Source: Streptomonospora mangrovi (lineage in GTDB: Bacteria; Actinomycetota; Actinomycetes; Streptosporangiales; Streptosporangiaceae). Taken from it: 64,000 nucleotides of DNA. Below are positions 50,961 to 59,064 of the stretch, piece after piece; within the stretch, counting starts at the first letter, position 1; every line of letters starts with the position of its first letter. The notes under the pieces were generated by a model. That model was not told the DNA's origin. It ran no database searches and was given only the letters and a program-made list of their open reading frames with translations. Location: the NCBI RefSeq assembly GCF_027604915.1, contig NZ_JAJAQC010000004.1, forward strand, positions 62,001 through 126,000, written 5' to 3'. The position numbers and the translations under genes were made by a program.

Positions 50961-51743
50961 GTGGAGCCCGTGCCGCCTCCAGGCCAGGCCCGCCAGGCGG
51001 TGGAGGTGCTGCACGGCGTGCTGGGCGGTGCCCTGGCAGGCGCCTACCTGCACGGCTCGGCCGTACTGGGCGGGCTGGGCCCCCACAGTGACATCGACGT
51101 GTTCGCCGTGGTCGACCGGCCCACCACCCGCCCCGAGCGCCGCGCCCTGGTCGCCGGGCTCATGCCCCTCTCCGGCACACCGGCCCGCCCCGTGGAGGTC
51201 ACCGTCGTGGCCGCCGCCCACGCCCGCCCCTGGCGCTATCCGCCGCTCCAGGAGTTCCAGTACGGGGAGTGGCTGCGCGCCGACTACGAGCGCGGCCACG
51301 TCCCCGACCCCCGGCCCGACCCCGACCTGGCGCCGCTGACCGCCCTGGTACTGAGCCACGGCCGCCCCCTCCACGGCCCCCCGCCCGCCGCCCTGCTCGA
51401 CCCCGTGCCCCGCGCCGACCTGCGCCGCGCCCTGGCCGCCGGAGTGCCCGACCTGCTGGCCGACCTGGAGGAGGACACCCGCAACGCCGTCCTCACCCTG
51501 GCCCGGGTGTGGACCACCCTGGCCACCGGCGAGATCCGCTCCAAGGACGGCGCCGCCGCCTGGGCGCTGGAGCGCCTGCCCGCCCGGCACCGGCCCGTGC
51601 TGGCGCGCGCCCGCGCCGCCTACCGCGGCGAGCACCCCGACCACTGGGCCGACCTCGCCCCCGCGCTGCGCCCCTACGCCGACCACCTCGCCGGCGTGAT
51701 CGCGGACCTGGCCCCCGCCGGCACCGGCGCGCCGGGCACCTGA
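50961..51743 (+). CDS. AadA-like aminoglycoside nucleotidyltransferase
   Basis: 260 residues; ANT(3'')/ANT(9) enzymes have about 262. Nucleotidyltransferase motif GSAVLGGLGPHSDIDVFAVV with the catalytic Asp pair, glutamate in VEVTVV, EFQYGEWLRADYE, and the C-terminal helices DTRNAVLTLARVWTTLATGE and SKDGAAAWALERLPA, all lining up with AadA. Known family members adenylylate streptomycin/spectinomycin. Chromosomal actinobacterial homologues are often intrinsic. GTG 50961 has AAAGGGG upstream. Confidence 0.9.
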   Translation: MEPVPPPGQARQAVEVLHGVLGGALAGAYLHGSAVLGGLGPHSDIDVFAVVDRPTTRPERRALVAGLMPLSGTPARPVEVTVVAAAHARPWRYPPLQEFQYGEWLRADYERGHVPDPRPDPDLAPLTALVLSHGRPLHGPPPAALLDPVPRADLRRALAAGVPDLLADLEEDTRNAVLTLARVWTTLATGEIRSKDGAAAWALERLPARHRPVLARARAAYRGEHPDHWADLAPALRPYADHLAGVIADLAPAGTGAPGT

Positions 51744-51829
51744 GCCCGCCGCCGACCCGGGCTAGGCTGGCGCCGGTGCCGCGCGGCGCCCCACCGCCGG
51801 CCCGCCGGACCGCGACGGAAAGGACCTTT

Positions 51830-52561
51830 GTGACCGACCAGCTCGCCCCGATGCCCGCCGACTGGCAGCGCGCCCTGGCGATCGTCGCCCACCCCGACGA
51901 CCTGGAGTACGGCGCCGCCTCGGCGATCGCCCAGTGGACCGCCCAGGGCCGCGAGGTCGCCTACGTCCTGGCCACCCGCGGCGAGGCCGGGATCGCCACC
52001 CTGGAACCGGAGAAGGCGGCCCCGCTGCGCGAGCGCGAGCAGCGCGCCAGCGCCGCCGTGGTGGGGGTCTCCTCGGTGGAGTTCCTCGACCACCCCGACG
52101 GCGTCCTGGAGTACGGTCCCGCGCTGCGCCGCGACATGGCCGCCGCCATCCGCCGCCACCGCCCCGAACTGGTCATCACCCTCAACCACCGCGACACCTT
52201 CGGCGGCACCTTCTGGAACAGCCCCGACCACAAGGCGGTGGGCCGCGCGGTGCTGGACGCCGTGGCCGACGCCGGCAACCGGTGGATCTTCCCCGACCTG
52301 GCCGAATCCGGCCTGGAGCCGTGGGAGGGCGTGCGGTGGGTGGCGGTGGCCGCCTCGCCCCGGCCCACCCACGCCGTGGCCGCCGAACCGGGCATGGAGC
52401 AGGCGGTGCGCTCGCTGCTGGAGCACCGCGCCTACATCGAGGCCCTCACCGACACCGACCCCGAGACCTACGCTCGGGAGTTTTTGGCCCAGACCACCGG
52501 CGGCGCCGCCGCGCGCTTCGGCGGCCGGCCCGCCGTGACGTTCGAGGTCTTCGCCTTCTGA
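51830..52561 (+). CDS. PIG-L family deacetylase
   Basis: 243 residues. AIVAHPDDLEYG (metal-binding HPDD, residues 18-29), TRGEAG, RHRPELVITLNHRDTFGG and SPDHKAVGRAVL (second metal motif). Zinc enzymes of this family deacetylate N-acetylglucosamine conjugates such as mycothiol precursors, lincosamide or glycopeptide intermediates; substrate here unknown. GTG 51830 has GGAAAGGA upstream. 86 bp after the AadA-like gene, same strand. Confidence 0.92.
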   Translation: MTDQLAPMPADWQRALAIVAHPDDLEYGAASAIAQWTAQGREVAYVLATRGEAGIATLEPEKAAPLREREQRASAAVVGVSSVEFLDHPDGVLEYGPALRRDMAAAIRRHRPELVITLNHRDTFGGTFWNSPDHKAVGRAVLDAVADAGNRWIFPDLAESGLEPWEGVRWVAVAASPRPTHAVAAEPGMEQAVRSLLEHRAYIEALTDTDPETYAREFLAQTTGGAAARFGGRPAVTFEVFAF

Positions 52562-52570
52562 GGCCGCGCC

Positions 52571-52598
52571 CCGGCGCCGGGTTCGGCCCCGGCGCCGG
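52571..52598. terminator. Bidirectional hairpin between convergent genes
   Basis: CCGGCGCCGGG (52571-52581) and CCCGGCGCCGG (52588-52598), 6-base loop. Confidence 0.75.
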
Positions 52599-52605
52599 AC
52601 GCGTT

Positions 52606-53424
52606 TCAGCCGCGGCGGGGCGCGCGGGCCACCGCCTTGAAGAAGGTGTAGTGGAACGTGCCGCCGTCCTCGGCGGTGCGCAGCAGGTCGGCCACGCCGC
52701 CGTCGAACTCGGCCGCGCTCAGCCGGCCCTCGGCCAGCACCGGCTCGCGCACCGCCGCCATCACCGGCGTGAACGTGCCGCGCACGAACCCGTTGACCAG
52801 GGCGGGACGGGTGGCGTCGGCGTAGACGGTGCGCGGGCGCACCGCCACCTCGGCGAAGCCGGCGCCGGCCAACAGCGGCTGGAGCCGGCGCCCGATCAGC
52901 GCGTCGCCCCCGGCCGCCGCCTGGAGGCGCGCCTGGGCGGCCACCACCGCCTCGGCGCGGGGGCTGGGCGGGTGGAAGACCGCCGACCCGTGGTCGCCCT
53001 CGATGACGGTGAGGGTGCCGCCCGGGCGCAGCACCCGGGCCAGCGCCGCCAGCGCGCCGCGCGGGTCGGCCACGTGCTCCAGGACGAAGCAGACGAAGAC
53101 GTGGTCGAAGGCGGCGTCGGGGAAGGGCGGGTCGAACAGGTCGGCCCGGCACCAGCGCACGCGCGCGCCCGGGGCGGCGGCCGCCACGCGCTCGCGGGCC
53201 CGGCGCAGCGACACCGCCGAGCGGTCCAGGGCGGTGAGGTCGATGCCGGGGCTGCGGGCGAGCAGGTGCGCGGTCTGGGCGCCCACCCCGCAGCCCGCCT
53301 CCAGCACACGGCTGCCGGGCGGGTAGGCGGTGCCCTCGTGGAGGAGGCCGGCCAGGGTGTCGGCCTGGTCGCCCAGCCGCCGGGCCTCGTGGTCGGAGTA
53401 GCCGTGCACGTAGTCGACCGCCAT
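52606..53424 (-). CDS. SAM-dependent methyltransferase (UbiE/MenG-like fold)
   Basis: 272 residues. MAVDYVHGYSDHEARRLGDQ start, motif I VLEAGCGVGAQTAHLLAR, LDRSAVSL, DHVFVCFVLEHV, LRPGGTLTVIEGDHGS. The start and the motif EGDHGS are shared with a well-populated actinobacterial/fungal group of unknown substrate. ATG 53424 has AAAGGGGG upstream. Divergent from the MocR gene, 89 bp apart. Confidence 0.87.
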   Translation of the reverse strand: MAVDYVHGYSDHEARRLGDQADTLAGLLHEGTAYPPGSRVLEAGCGVGAQTAHLLARSPGIDLTALDRSAVSLRRARERVAAAAPGARVRWCRADLFDPPFPDAAFDHVFVCFVLEHVADPRGALAALARVLRPGGTLTVIEGDHGSAVFHPPSPRAEAVVAAQARLQAAAGGDALIGRRLQPLLAGAGFAEVAVRPRTVYADATRPALVNGFVRGTFTPVMAAVREPVLAEGRLSAAEFDGGVADLLRTAEDGGTFHYTFFKAVARAPRRG

Positions 53425-53501
53425 CGCGATCGCCCCCTTTACCGTCCTGGTCGCGTGGTGCCCGGACGCGTTGGGCGGCCGGGCGATCACCACTGTGCTG
53501 G

Positions 53502-53526
53502 CACTATGGACCAATGAACAGGTCCA
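53502..53526 (+). promoter_or_regulatory. MocR operator overlapping the start codon
   Basis: TGGACC (53507-53512), 8 bp, GGTCCA (53521-53526). The ATG at 53514 lies inside the spacer. Extended -10 TGGCACTAT ends at 53507, putting the transcription start at the ATG, so this gene is probably leaderless and autorepressed. Confidence 0.65.
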
Positions 53527-55109
53527 AATGCGCACCAAATGAGGGGGCCAAACCGGAGGGGGACGTCCCGGAGGAGGTCGTCCCCGAAGCGACCGGGCCG
53601 GAGGAGGGTGAGGGGTCCACGCCGTCGGGGGCCGACTTCCTGCAACTGGACCCCGCCCAGGCGCCCCGGGGCGGGCGCGCCGACTGGCTGGCCGAGCGGC
53701 TGCGCGCGGCCATCGGCGACGGCCGGCTGCCGGTGGGCGCCCGCCTGCCCCCCACCCGGGTGCTGGCCGCCGACCTGCGCCTCTCACGCGGCGTGGTGAC
53801 CGCCGCCTACCAGCGGCTGGTGGAGGACGGCCACGTCGCCGGGCGCGGCCGGGCCGGCACCGTCGTGGTGGCCGCACCCCCCACCACGGGCGCCGCCGCG
53901 CCCGCGCCCGCCCCGCCGCCCGAGGCCGCGCAGCCGGCCGACCCCTTCGCGGGCGAGCCCGACGGCGCGGTGTTCGAGCGGCTGCGCGGCGCCCCGGCGC
54001 GCATCGACCTCACCCCGGGCGTGCCCGACCTGGCGGCGTTCCCCCGCGCGGCCTGGCTGCGCGCCGAACGCGCGGTGCTGGCCCGCTTGTCGGCGGCCGA
54101 CCTGGGCTATGGCGACCCGCGCGGCGCCCCGGCGCTGCGTGCGGCCGTGGTGCGCTGGCTGGCCCGCAACCGTGGGGTGCGCGCCGATCCGGGCGAGGTG
54201 ATCGTGGTCTCGGGGGTCGCCCAGGCGCTGGGCCTGGTCGCCCAGGTGCTGGGGGAGGAGGGGGTGAGGCGGGTGGGCGTGGAGGACCCCGGCTCCCTGG
54301 GGGTGCGCCAGCACCTGGCCCGCGCGGGCATGGCGGTGGCGCCCCTGCCGGTGGACGCCGAGGGTGTGTCGGCCACCGCGCTGGCGGAGTCGGGGGTGGG
54401 GGCGGCGGTGCTCACCCCGGCCCACCAGTTCCCCACCGGGGTGGTGCTCAGCGCCGCGCGGCGCGGCGCGCTGGCCCGGTGGGCGCGCGGCGGCGGGATC
54501 GTCGTGGAGGACGACTACGACGCCGAGCACCGCTACGGCCGCCCGCCGGCGCCGGCGCTGCGCTCGGTGCTGCCCGAGAGCACCTGCTACACCGGCAGCG
54601 TCTCCAAGCTGCTGGCGCCGGCGCTGCGACTGGGCTGGCTGCTGGTACCGCCCCGGCTGCACGCGGCGGCGGTGGCCGCCAAGCGGTTCGCCGACCTGGG
54701 CAGCGCGGTGCTGCCGCAACTGGTGCTGGCCCACCTGATGGACTCCGGCGACCTGGAGCGCCACTTGCGGACGGTGCGGCGCCGCCACCGGCGCCGCCGC
54801 GACGCCATGGTCGCGGCCCTGGCCGCCCACCTGCCCGACGCCGCCGTGCACGGGGCCGCGGCGGGCCTGCACCTGCTGGTCACGCTGCCGCCCGGGGCGG
54901 CCGACACCGCGCTGGCCTCGGCCTGCCTGGAGCGCGGGGTGAAGGTCCAGCCGCTGTCCTGGCACACCCAGCGCCCTCAGCCTCCGGGCCTGGTCCTGGG
55001 CTACGGCGCCCGGACCGCCACCGAGATCACCGAGGGCGTCGCCGCAGTCGGCGCGGCGCTGCGCGCCCTGCGCCCTCGGCGCGGCGGACGGGACAACGGG
55101 CAGGGGTAA
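53514..55109 (+). CDS. MocR-type (GntR/aminotransferase fusion) PLP-dependent regulator
   Basis: 531 residues: N-terminal winged HTH (LAERLRAAIGDGRLPVGARL ... LRLSRGVVTAAYQRLVEDG) fused to a type I aminotransferase-like domain (VEDDYDAEHRYGR with the PLP-binding Asp; GSVSKLLAPALRLGW with the PLP lysine). MocR proteins sense PLP or amino compounds. An acidic, low-complexity N-terminal tail precedes the HTH (to about residue 38). The operator overlaps its own start; the divergent methyltransferase is the other possible target. Confidence 0.93.
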   Translation: MNRSKCAPNEGAKPEGDVPEEVVPEATGPEEGEGSTPSGADFLQLDPAQAPRGGRADWLAERLRAAIGDGRLPVGARLPPTRVLAADLRLSRGVVTAAYQRLVEDGHVAGRGRAGTVVVAAPPTTGAAAPAPAPPPEAAQPADPFAGEPDGAVFERLRGAPARIDLTPGVPDLAAFPRAAWLRAERAVLARLSAADLGYGDPRGAPALRAAVVRWLARNRGVRADPGEVIVVSGVAQALGLVAQVLGEEGVRRVGVEDPGSLGVRQHLARAGMAVAPLPVDAEGVSATALAESGVGAAVLTPAHQFPTGVVLSAARRGALARWARGGGIVVEDDYDAEHRYGRPPAPALRSVLPESTCYTGSVSKLLAPALRLGWLLVPPRLHAAAVAAKRFADLGSAVLPQLVLAHLMDSGDLERHLRTVRRRHRRRRDAMVAALAAHLPDAAVHGAAAGLHLLVTLPPGAADTALASACLERGVKVQPLSWHTQRPQPPGLVLGYGARTATEITEGVAAVGAALRALRPRRGGRDNGQG

Positions 55110-55295
55110 CTCCGCCACGCGTACGGCCCGCGCCCCCCGCACGGTCCGGTGGCCACCCGCCGTCGCCGCCGCGTCGCACGCCTCGGCCACCCGCCGCCCT
55201 CGGCGCCACCTCACCCACCCCGGCCACCCCCATCAGGACCGATGCCCGCCCGCCGGGGGACGGGCCGGTGAGCGGGTGGCCGTTACGCTGAACCC

Positions 55296-55868
55296 ATGAC
55301 GGGGCGACCGCGCAGTGCGGCCGCGCGGGCGGCCATCCTGCGGGCGGCGCTGGCGGAACTGGGGGAGCGCGGGTATGCCGCGCTGACCGTGGAGGGCATC
55401 GCCGCCCGCGCGGGCGCGGGCAAGCAGACCATCTACCGCTGGTGGCCCTCCAAGGCCGACGTGGTGCTGGACGCGCTGCTGGAGACGGCCGCCGAGCGCA
55501 TCGCCGTGCCCGACGAGGGCTCGCTGCGGGCCGATCTGGACGCCTTCCTCGCCGCCACCTTCAGCCAGAGCGGGCAGCACGGCGTGCTGACCGGGCTCAT
55601 GGCCCAGTCAGTACTGGACCCCGCCTTCGCCCAGGCGTTTCGCGAGCGGTTCCTGGCCAGCCGCCGCGCCGCGCTGCGCGGTCTGCTGGAGCGCGCCCGG
55701 GCGCGCGGCGAGGTCGACGCCGGTGCCGACCTGGACCTGCTCGTCGATGTCGTCTACGGCACCCTGTGGTACCGGATGCTGGTCGGCCACGCCCCTCTCG
55801 ACGCCGAGGCCGGGCGCCGCCTGGCCGCCCTGGTGACCGACGCCGCGCGCCCGGGGCGCCCCGGCTGA
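55296..55868 (+). CDS. TetR-family regulator
   Basis: 190 residues. HTH VEGIAARAGAGKQTIYRWWPSKADVVLDAL (KQTIYRWW subgroup), C-terminal domain of the TetR_C_16-like type (ALLGLMAQSV-like region, LVDVVYGTLWYRML). Upstream of the SgcJ-like gene in the same direction but separated by 105 bp with its own SoxR-type promoter. Target unknown. Confidence 0.93.
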   Translation: MTGRPRSAAARAAILRAALAELGERGYAALTVEGIAARAGAGKQTIYRWWPSKADVVLDALLETAAERIAVPDEGSLRADLDAFLAATFSQSGQHGVLTGLMAQSVLDPAFAQAFRERFLASRRAALRGLLERARARGEVDAGADLDLLVDVVYGTLWYRMLVGHAPLDAEAGRRLAALVTDAARPGRPG

Positions 55869-55935
55869 GCCGGGGAAGCGCGCGACCGCGACGGGAGGGC
55901 GGGCGCACGGTGTCGCCCGCCACACCAGGCGCCGG

Positions 55936-55966
55936 TTGACCTCAACCTTGGTTGAGGCGGAAGGCT
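55936..55966 (+). promoter_or_regulatory. SoxR box in a long-spacer promoter
   Basis: CCTCAA-CCTTGG-TTGAGG at 55940-55957 matches the SoxR consensus (CCTCAA-N6-TTGAGG) perfectly. It sits between TTGACC (55936-55941) and AAGGCT (55961-55966) with the 19-bp spacing that MerR-family activators such as SoxR act on. Transcription would start at about 55973, next to the ATG at 55974. Confidence 0.85.
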
Positions 55967-55973
55967 GGCCGCC

Positions 55974-56411
55974 ATGGACAACGCAGTCACCGCCACCGCC
56001 GCCGCACCCGCCCGCGACGCCGACATCGCCGCGCTCACCGAGGTCGTCGCCGCCGTCGAGCACGCCCAGAACAACGAGCTTCCCGAGGAGTTCATCGGCC
56101 TGTTCCGCGCCGACGCGGTGTGGACCACCGGCCACGGCAAGCTCCTGGTCGGCCGCGACGCCATCGCCGCGTTCACCCGCCAGGTCCTGCCCGGGGCCTT
56201 CGGCCGGGACGGATCGGTCACCTTCGAGGTCGCCCACGTGCTGTTCCTGCGCCCCGACGTGGCCGCCGTCAAGGTCCGCCAGCGCTACTACACCAGGCGC
56301 CGGGGCGAGCCCGAACTGGACAGCGAGGGCACGCCGCTGTTCGTGATGACCAAGGAGGACGGCCGCTGGCTGCTCACCGCCTGCCAGAACACGGTCGTCC
56401 ACGACGCCTGA
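55974..56411 (+). CDS. SgcJ/EcaC-type SnoaL-like protein in a predicted SoxR regulon
   Basis: 145 residues, NTF2/SnoaL-like cone (IAALTEVVAAVEHAQNN, LFRADAVWTTGHGKLLVGRDAI, VKVRQRYYTRRRG, WLLTACQNTVV), matching the SgcJ/EcaC family found in enediyne clusters and as stand-alone proteins. Function unproven. Preceded by a perfect SoxR box and probably leaderless, so it should be induced by redox-active compounds. Confidence 0.87.
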   Translation: MDNAVTATAAAPARDADIAALTEVVAAVEHAQNNELPEEFIGLFRADAVWTTGHGKLLVGRDAIAAFTRQVLPGAFGRDGSVTFEVAHVLFLRPDVAAVKVRQRYYTRRRGEPELDSEGTPLFVMTKEDGRWLLTACQNTVVHDA

Positions 56412-56461
56412 GTCGCCGCCGAGGGGCCGCCCGGCCGCTGCCCCGGTCCCCGCCCCGGGGC

Positions 56462-57151
56462 TCACCGCGCGGCGGTGAAGTCCGGCGCGGGGGTGCCGGG
56501 GTGTCCCGCCCACGCGACGGGGCGGGCAGCCGGGGCGGCGGCGGGGGAGGGCAGCACCAGCGCCCGGCCGAAGCCGGCGGTGACGTGGGCCAGCACCCGC
56601 ATCAGCGCCGGCAGCGTCACCGCCGCGAAGGCGCCCAGGCCGACGTTGACGGCCATCTCCACGGCCTCGCCCGACCCCAGGCCCGTCAGCTCGGCCAGCC
56701 CCCGGACGCCGGGGCCGTCGGGCAGCGCCCAGGAGTACAGCGGGAAGGCGAGCCCGGCCAGGGCCACCGCCCACCACGCCACGGCCAGGCAGAAGGTCGC
56801 CACCGCAACCGGGAACCGCAGCAGGACCCCCAGCGCGTCCAGCCAGCTCTGCCCGCACAGCAGCGGCGCCATCAGCCGCCGCCACGCCCCGGCCCCGGCC
56901 GGGGCCGCGCGGTGCGCCACGGCCGGCAGCGGCAGCCCCAGCGCCTCGGCGGCCATGGCGCGGTCCACCGCCGCGAACCCTCGGGCCACCAGCAGCGTCA
57001 GCGCCAGCACGAGCAGCCCCAGCACCACCACCAGGGTGCCCGCCCCCAGCGCGAGGCCCGTGACCAGCAGGCAGAAGGCCACCACCGACAACGGCAGCGA
57101 CAGCAGGGTGTAGCGGGTGTCGGCGCCCAGGCGCCGCAGCAGTGCGTTCAT
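56462..57151 (-). CDS. Stand-alone sensor-domain membrane protein
   Basis: 229 residues resembling the putative sensor domain normally found at the N-terminus of actinobacterial histidine kinases (ADTRYTLLSLPLSVVAFCLL ... VARGFAAVDRAMA ... LMAPL ... WLDALGVLLRFPVAVATFCL). Four or so helices; no kinase domain follows. ATG 57151 with TTGAGG ribosome site. A truncated kinase or a separate membrane protein. Confidence 0.78.
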   Translation of the reverse strand: MNALLRRLGADTRYTLLSLPLSVVAFCLLVTGLALGAGTLVVVLGLLVLALTLLVARGFAAVDRAMAAEALGLPLPAVAHRAAPAGAGAWRRLMAPLLCGQSWLDALGVLLRFPVAVATFCLAVAWWAVALAGLAFPLYSWALPDGPGVRGLAELTGLGSGEAVEMAVNVGLGAFAAVTLPALMRVLAHVTAGFGRALVLPSPAAAPAARPVAWAGHPGTPAPDFTAAR

Positions 57152-57264
57152 GACCTCAAGGCTTCCACCGCGCGGCCGCCGGCGCAGGGGCCCGCGCCCC
57201 TCGAAGGGGGGTGGTGCGGGCTCCACCCCGCACCGGCGAACGGGGGCTGTCCTAGGCTGCTGCG

Positions 57265-58296
57265 GTGACACACGACACCACCCACCCCTCCCCCCGCCCC
57301 GGTGCGCCCGCCGCCCCCGCCGCCCCCGTGCGCTGGGGCGTCCTGGGCACCGGCGCCATCGCCCACCGGTTCATGACCGGCCTGCGCGCCCTGCCCGACG
57401 CCCAGGTGGCCGCCGTGGGCTCGCGCGGCGCCGCCACCGCCGCGGAGTTCGCCCGCACCTGGGACATCCCCCGCGCCCACGCCTCCTACGCCGACCTGGC
57501 CGCCGACCCCGGGGTCGACGTCGTCTACGTCGCCACCCCCCACAGCGTCCACCGCGACGCCGCCGTACTGTGCCTGGAGGCCGGCCGGCACGTGCTGTGC
57601 GAGAAGCCGCTGGCCGTCAACGCCGCCCAAGCCGAGCAGATGGTCCAGGCCGCGCGCGGCGCCGGGCGCTTCCTGATGGAGGCGATGTGGACCCGCTTCG
57701 CCCCGGCGATGGTGCGGGTGCGCGAACTGGTCGCCGAGGGCGCCATCGGCGAGGTGCGCATGGTCAGCGCCACCATCGGCGGCAGCGTGCCCTACGACCC
57801 CCGCAGTCGGCTGTTCGACCCCGCCCTGGCCGGGGGCGCCCTGCTGGACGTGGGCGTCTACCCGGTGGCGCTGGCCGGCGAGTTCCTCGGCGAGATCACC
57901 GGGGTGGAGGCGCGCGCCACGCCGGCGCCCACCGGGGTGGACGCCCAGGTGGCCGTGGTGCTCACCGGCGCCGGCGGCGCCCTGGGCCTGCTGGGCTGCT
58001 CGGTGCAGGCGCACATCCCCCGCCGCGCCGCCATTGTGGGCACCTCGGGCAGCATCGAACTGGCCGACTGGTACTGCCCCACAGGGCTGGTGCTGCACCG
58101 CGCCGGCGCGGAGTCGGAGGAGATGGCCTTCCCCCACATCGCCAACGGGTTCGAGTACGAGGCGGCGGAGGTGCAGGCGCGGCTGCGCGCCGGTGAGCTG
58201 GAGAGCCCGCTGATGAGCTGGGACGAGAGCCTGCGTATCGCCCGGGTGCTGGACGAGGTGCGGGCGCGGGTGGGCGTGGTCTACCCCGGCGAGTAG
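57265..58296 (+). CDS. Gfo/Idh/MocA-family oxidoreductase
   Basis: 343 residues. N-terminal Rossmann WGVLGTGAIAHRFM, VATPHSVHRDAA, LCEKPLAVNAAQA (EKP catalytic lysine), and C-terminal GALLDVGVYPV. NAD(P)-dependent oxidation of sugars, inositols or dihydrodiols (the D/xylose-dehydrogenase or dimeric dihydrodiol dehydrogenase-like group is closest). GTG 57265; the first 22 residues are a Pro/Ala tail. Confidence 0.92.
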   Translation: MTHDTTHPSPRPGAPAAPAAPVRWGVLGTGAIAHRFMTGLRALPDAQVAAVGSRGAATAAEFARTWDIPRAHASYADLAADPGVDVVYVATPHSVHRDAAVLCLEAGRHVLCEKPLAVNAAQAEQMVQAARGAGRFLMEAMWTRFAPAMVRVRELVAEGAIGEVRMVSATIGGSVPYDPRSRLFDPALAGGALLDVGVYPVALAGEFLGEITGVEARATPAPTGVDAQVAVVLTGAGGALGLLGCSVQAHIPRRAAIVGTSGSIELADWYCPTGLVLHRAGAESEEMAFPHIANGFEYEAAEVQARLRAGELESPLMSWDESLRIARVLDEVRARVGVVYPGE

Positions 58297-58391
58297 GGCG
58301 CGGCCCCGGCCGATCGCCCGGGGCGGCACCGCGGCGCCGCGCACGCCCGGCACCTCCGGCTCGGCACCGTGGGCCCGGCCGGCGGCCGGTC

Positions 58392-59000
58392 TCACGGTGC
58401 CGAGCCGCGCAGGAACAGGTCGACGGCGGTGGCGATGAGGTGGTCGAGCCGGCCGGCGGGGACCAGGCCCGTGTTGACCAGGGTGGTGATGCCGTTGACG
58501 GTGGCGAACAGGATGAGCCCGGCCTCCTGAGGATCCCCCTCCCTCAGGAGGCCCCGCTGCTGCCCCTCGCTGATCAGCGCGAGGATCGGCGCGAACGCCT
58601 CATCGGAGGCGCGGGCCACGCCCGGCGCCTCGGGGTGGTGCTTGGTGGAGTTCATCAACTCCAGCAGCGCGGGGTTGCCGGTCGCGAAGTGGGCGAACGC
58701 CGACGCCGCGCCGCGCAGTCGCGCGCAGAACTCGTCGGGGGTCTCGGCCAGCGCGCCGCGGATGTCCTGGCCCAACCGGGCGAAGCCGACCTCGGCCAGG
58801 GCGGTGAGCAGCTCCTGGCGGTCGGCGAAGTGCCGGCGCGGCGCCGCGTGGCTGACGCCGACCTCCCGGGCCAGGTCGCGCAGCGAAAGCTGGGCCACCC
58901 CGTGGTCGCGGACGCTGCGTTCGGCGGCCTCCAGCAGGGCGGCGCGCAGTCCGCCGTGGTGATACCTGCGTTCCTCCGTCTGGTGGGGCATGGCCCGCAT
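58392..59000 (-). CDS. TetR-family regulator
   Basis: 202 residues. MPHQTEERRYHHGGLRAALLEAA start and HTH LRDLAREVGVSHAAPRRHFAD, the YHHG/AAPRRHF subgroup with WHG-type C-terminal domain. ATG 59000 follows GAGGGCGG. Divergent from the SDR gene at 59065; a TGACAACA palindrome lies on the SDR -35 box between them. Confidence 0.92.
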   Translation of the reverse strand: MRAMPHQTEERRYHHGGLRAALLEAAERSVRDHGVAQLSLRDLAREVGVSHAAPRRHFADRQELLTALAEVGFARLGQDIRGALAETPDEFCARLRGAASAFAHFATGNPALLELMNSTKHHPEAPGVARASDEAFAPILALISEGQQRGLLREGDPQEAGLILFATVNGITTLVNTGLVPAGRLDHLIATAVDLFLRGSAP

Positions 59001-59029
59001 CGTACCGCCCTCATCCCCCAATGTATCCG

Positions 59030-59058
59030 TTGACAACATTGTTGTCAGTGACTACTTT
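59030..59058 (+). promoter_or_regulatory. Consensus promoter with TetR operator; leaderless start
   Basis: TTGACA (59030-59035), exactly 17 bp, TACTTT (59053-59058): a near-consensus sigma-70 promoter. The palindrome TGACAACA-T-TGTTGTCA (59031-59047) covers the -35. Expected transcription start is 59065, the A of the SDR ATG. Confidence 0.88.
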
Positions 59059-59064
59059 GCGGTC

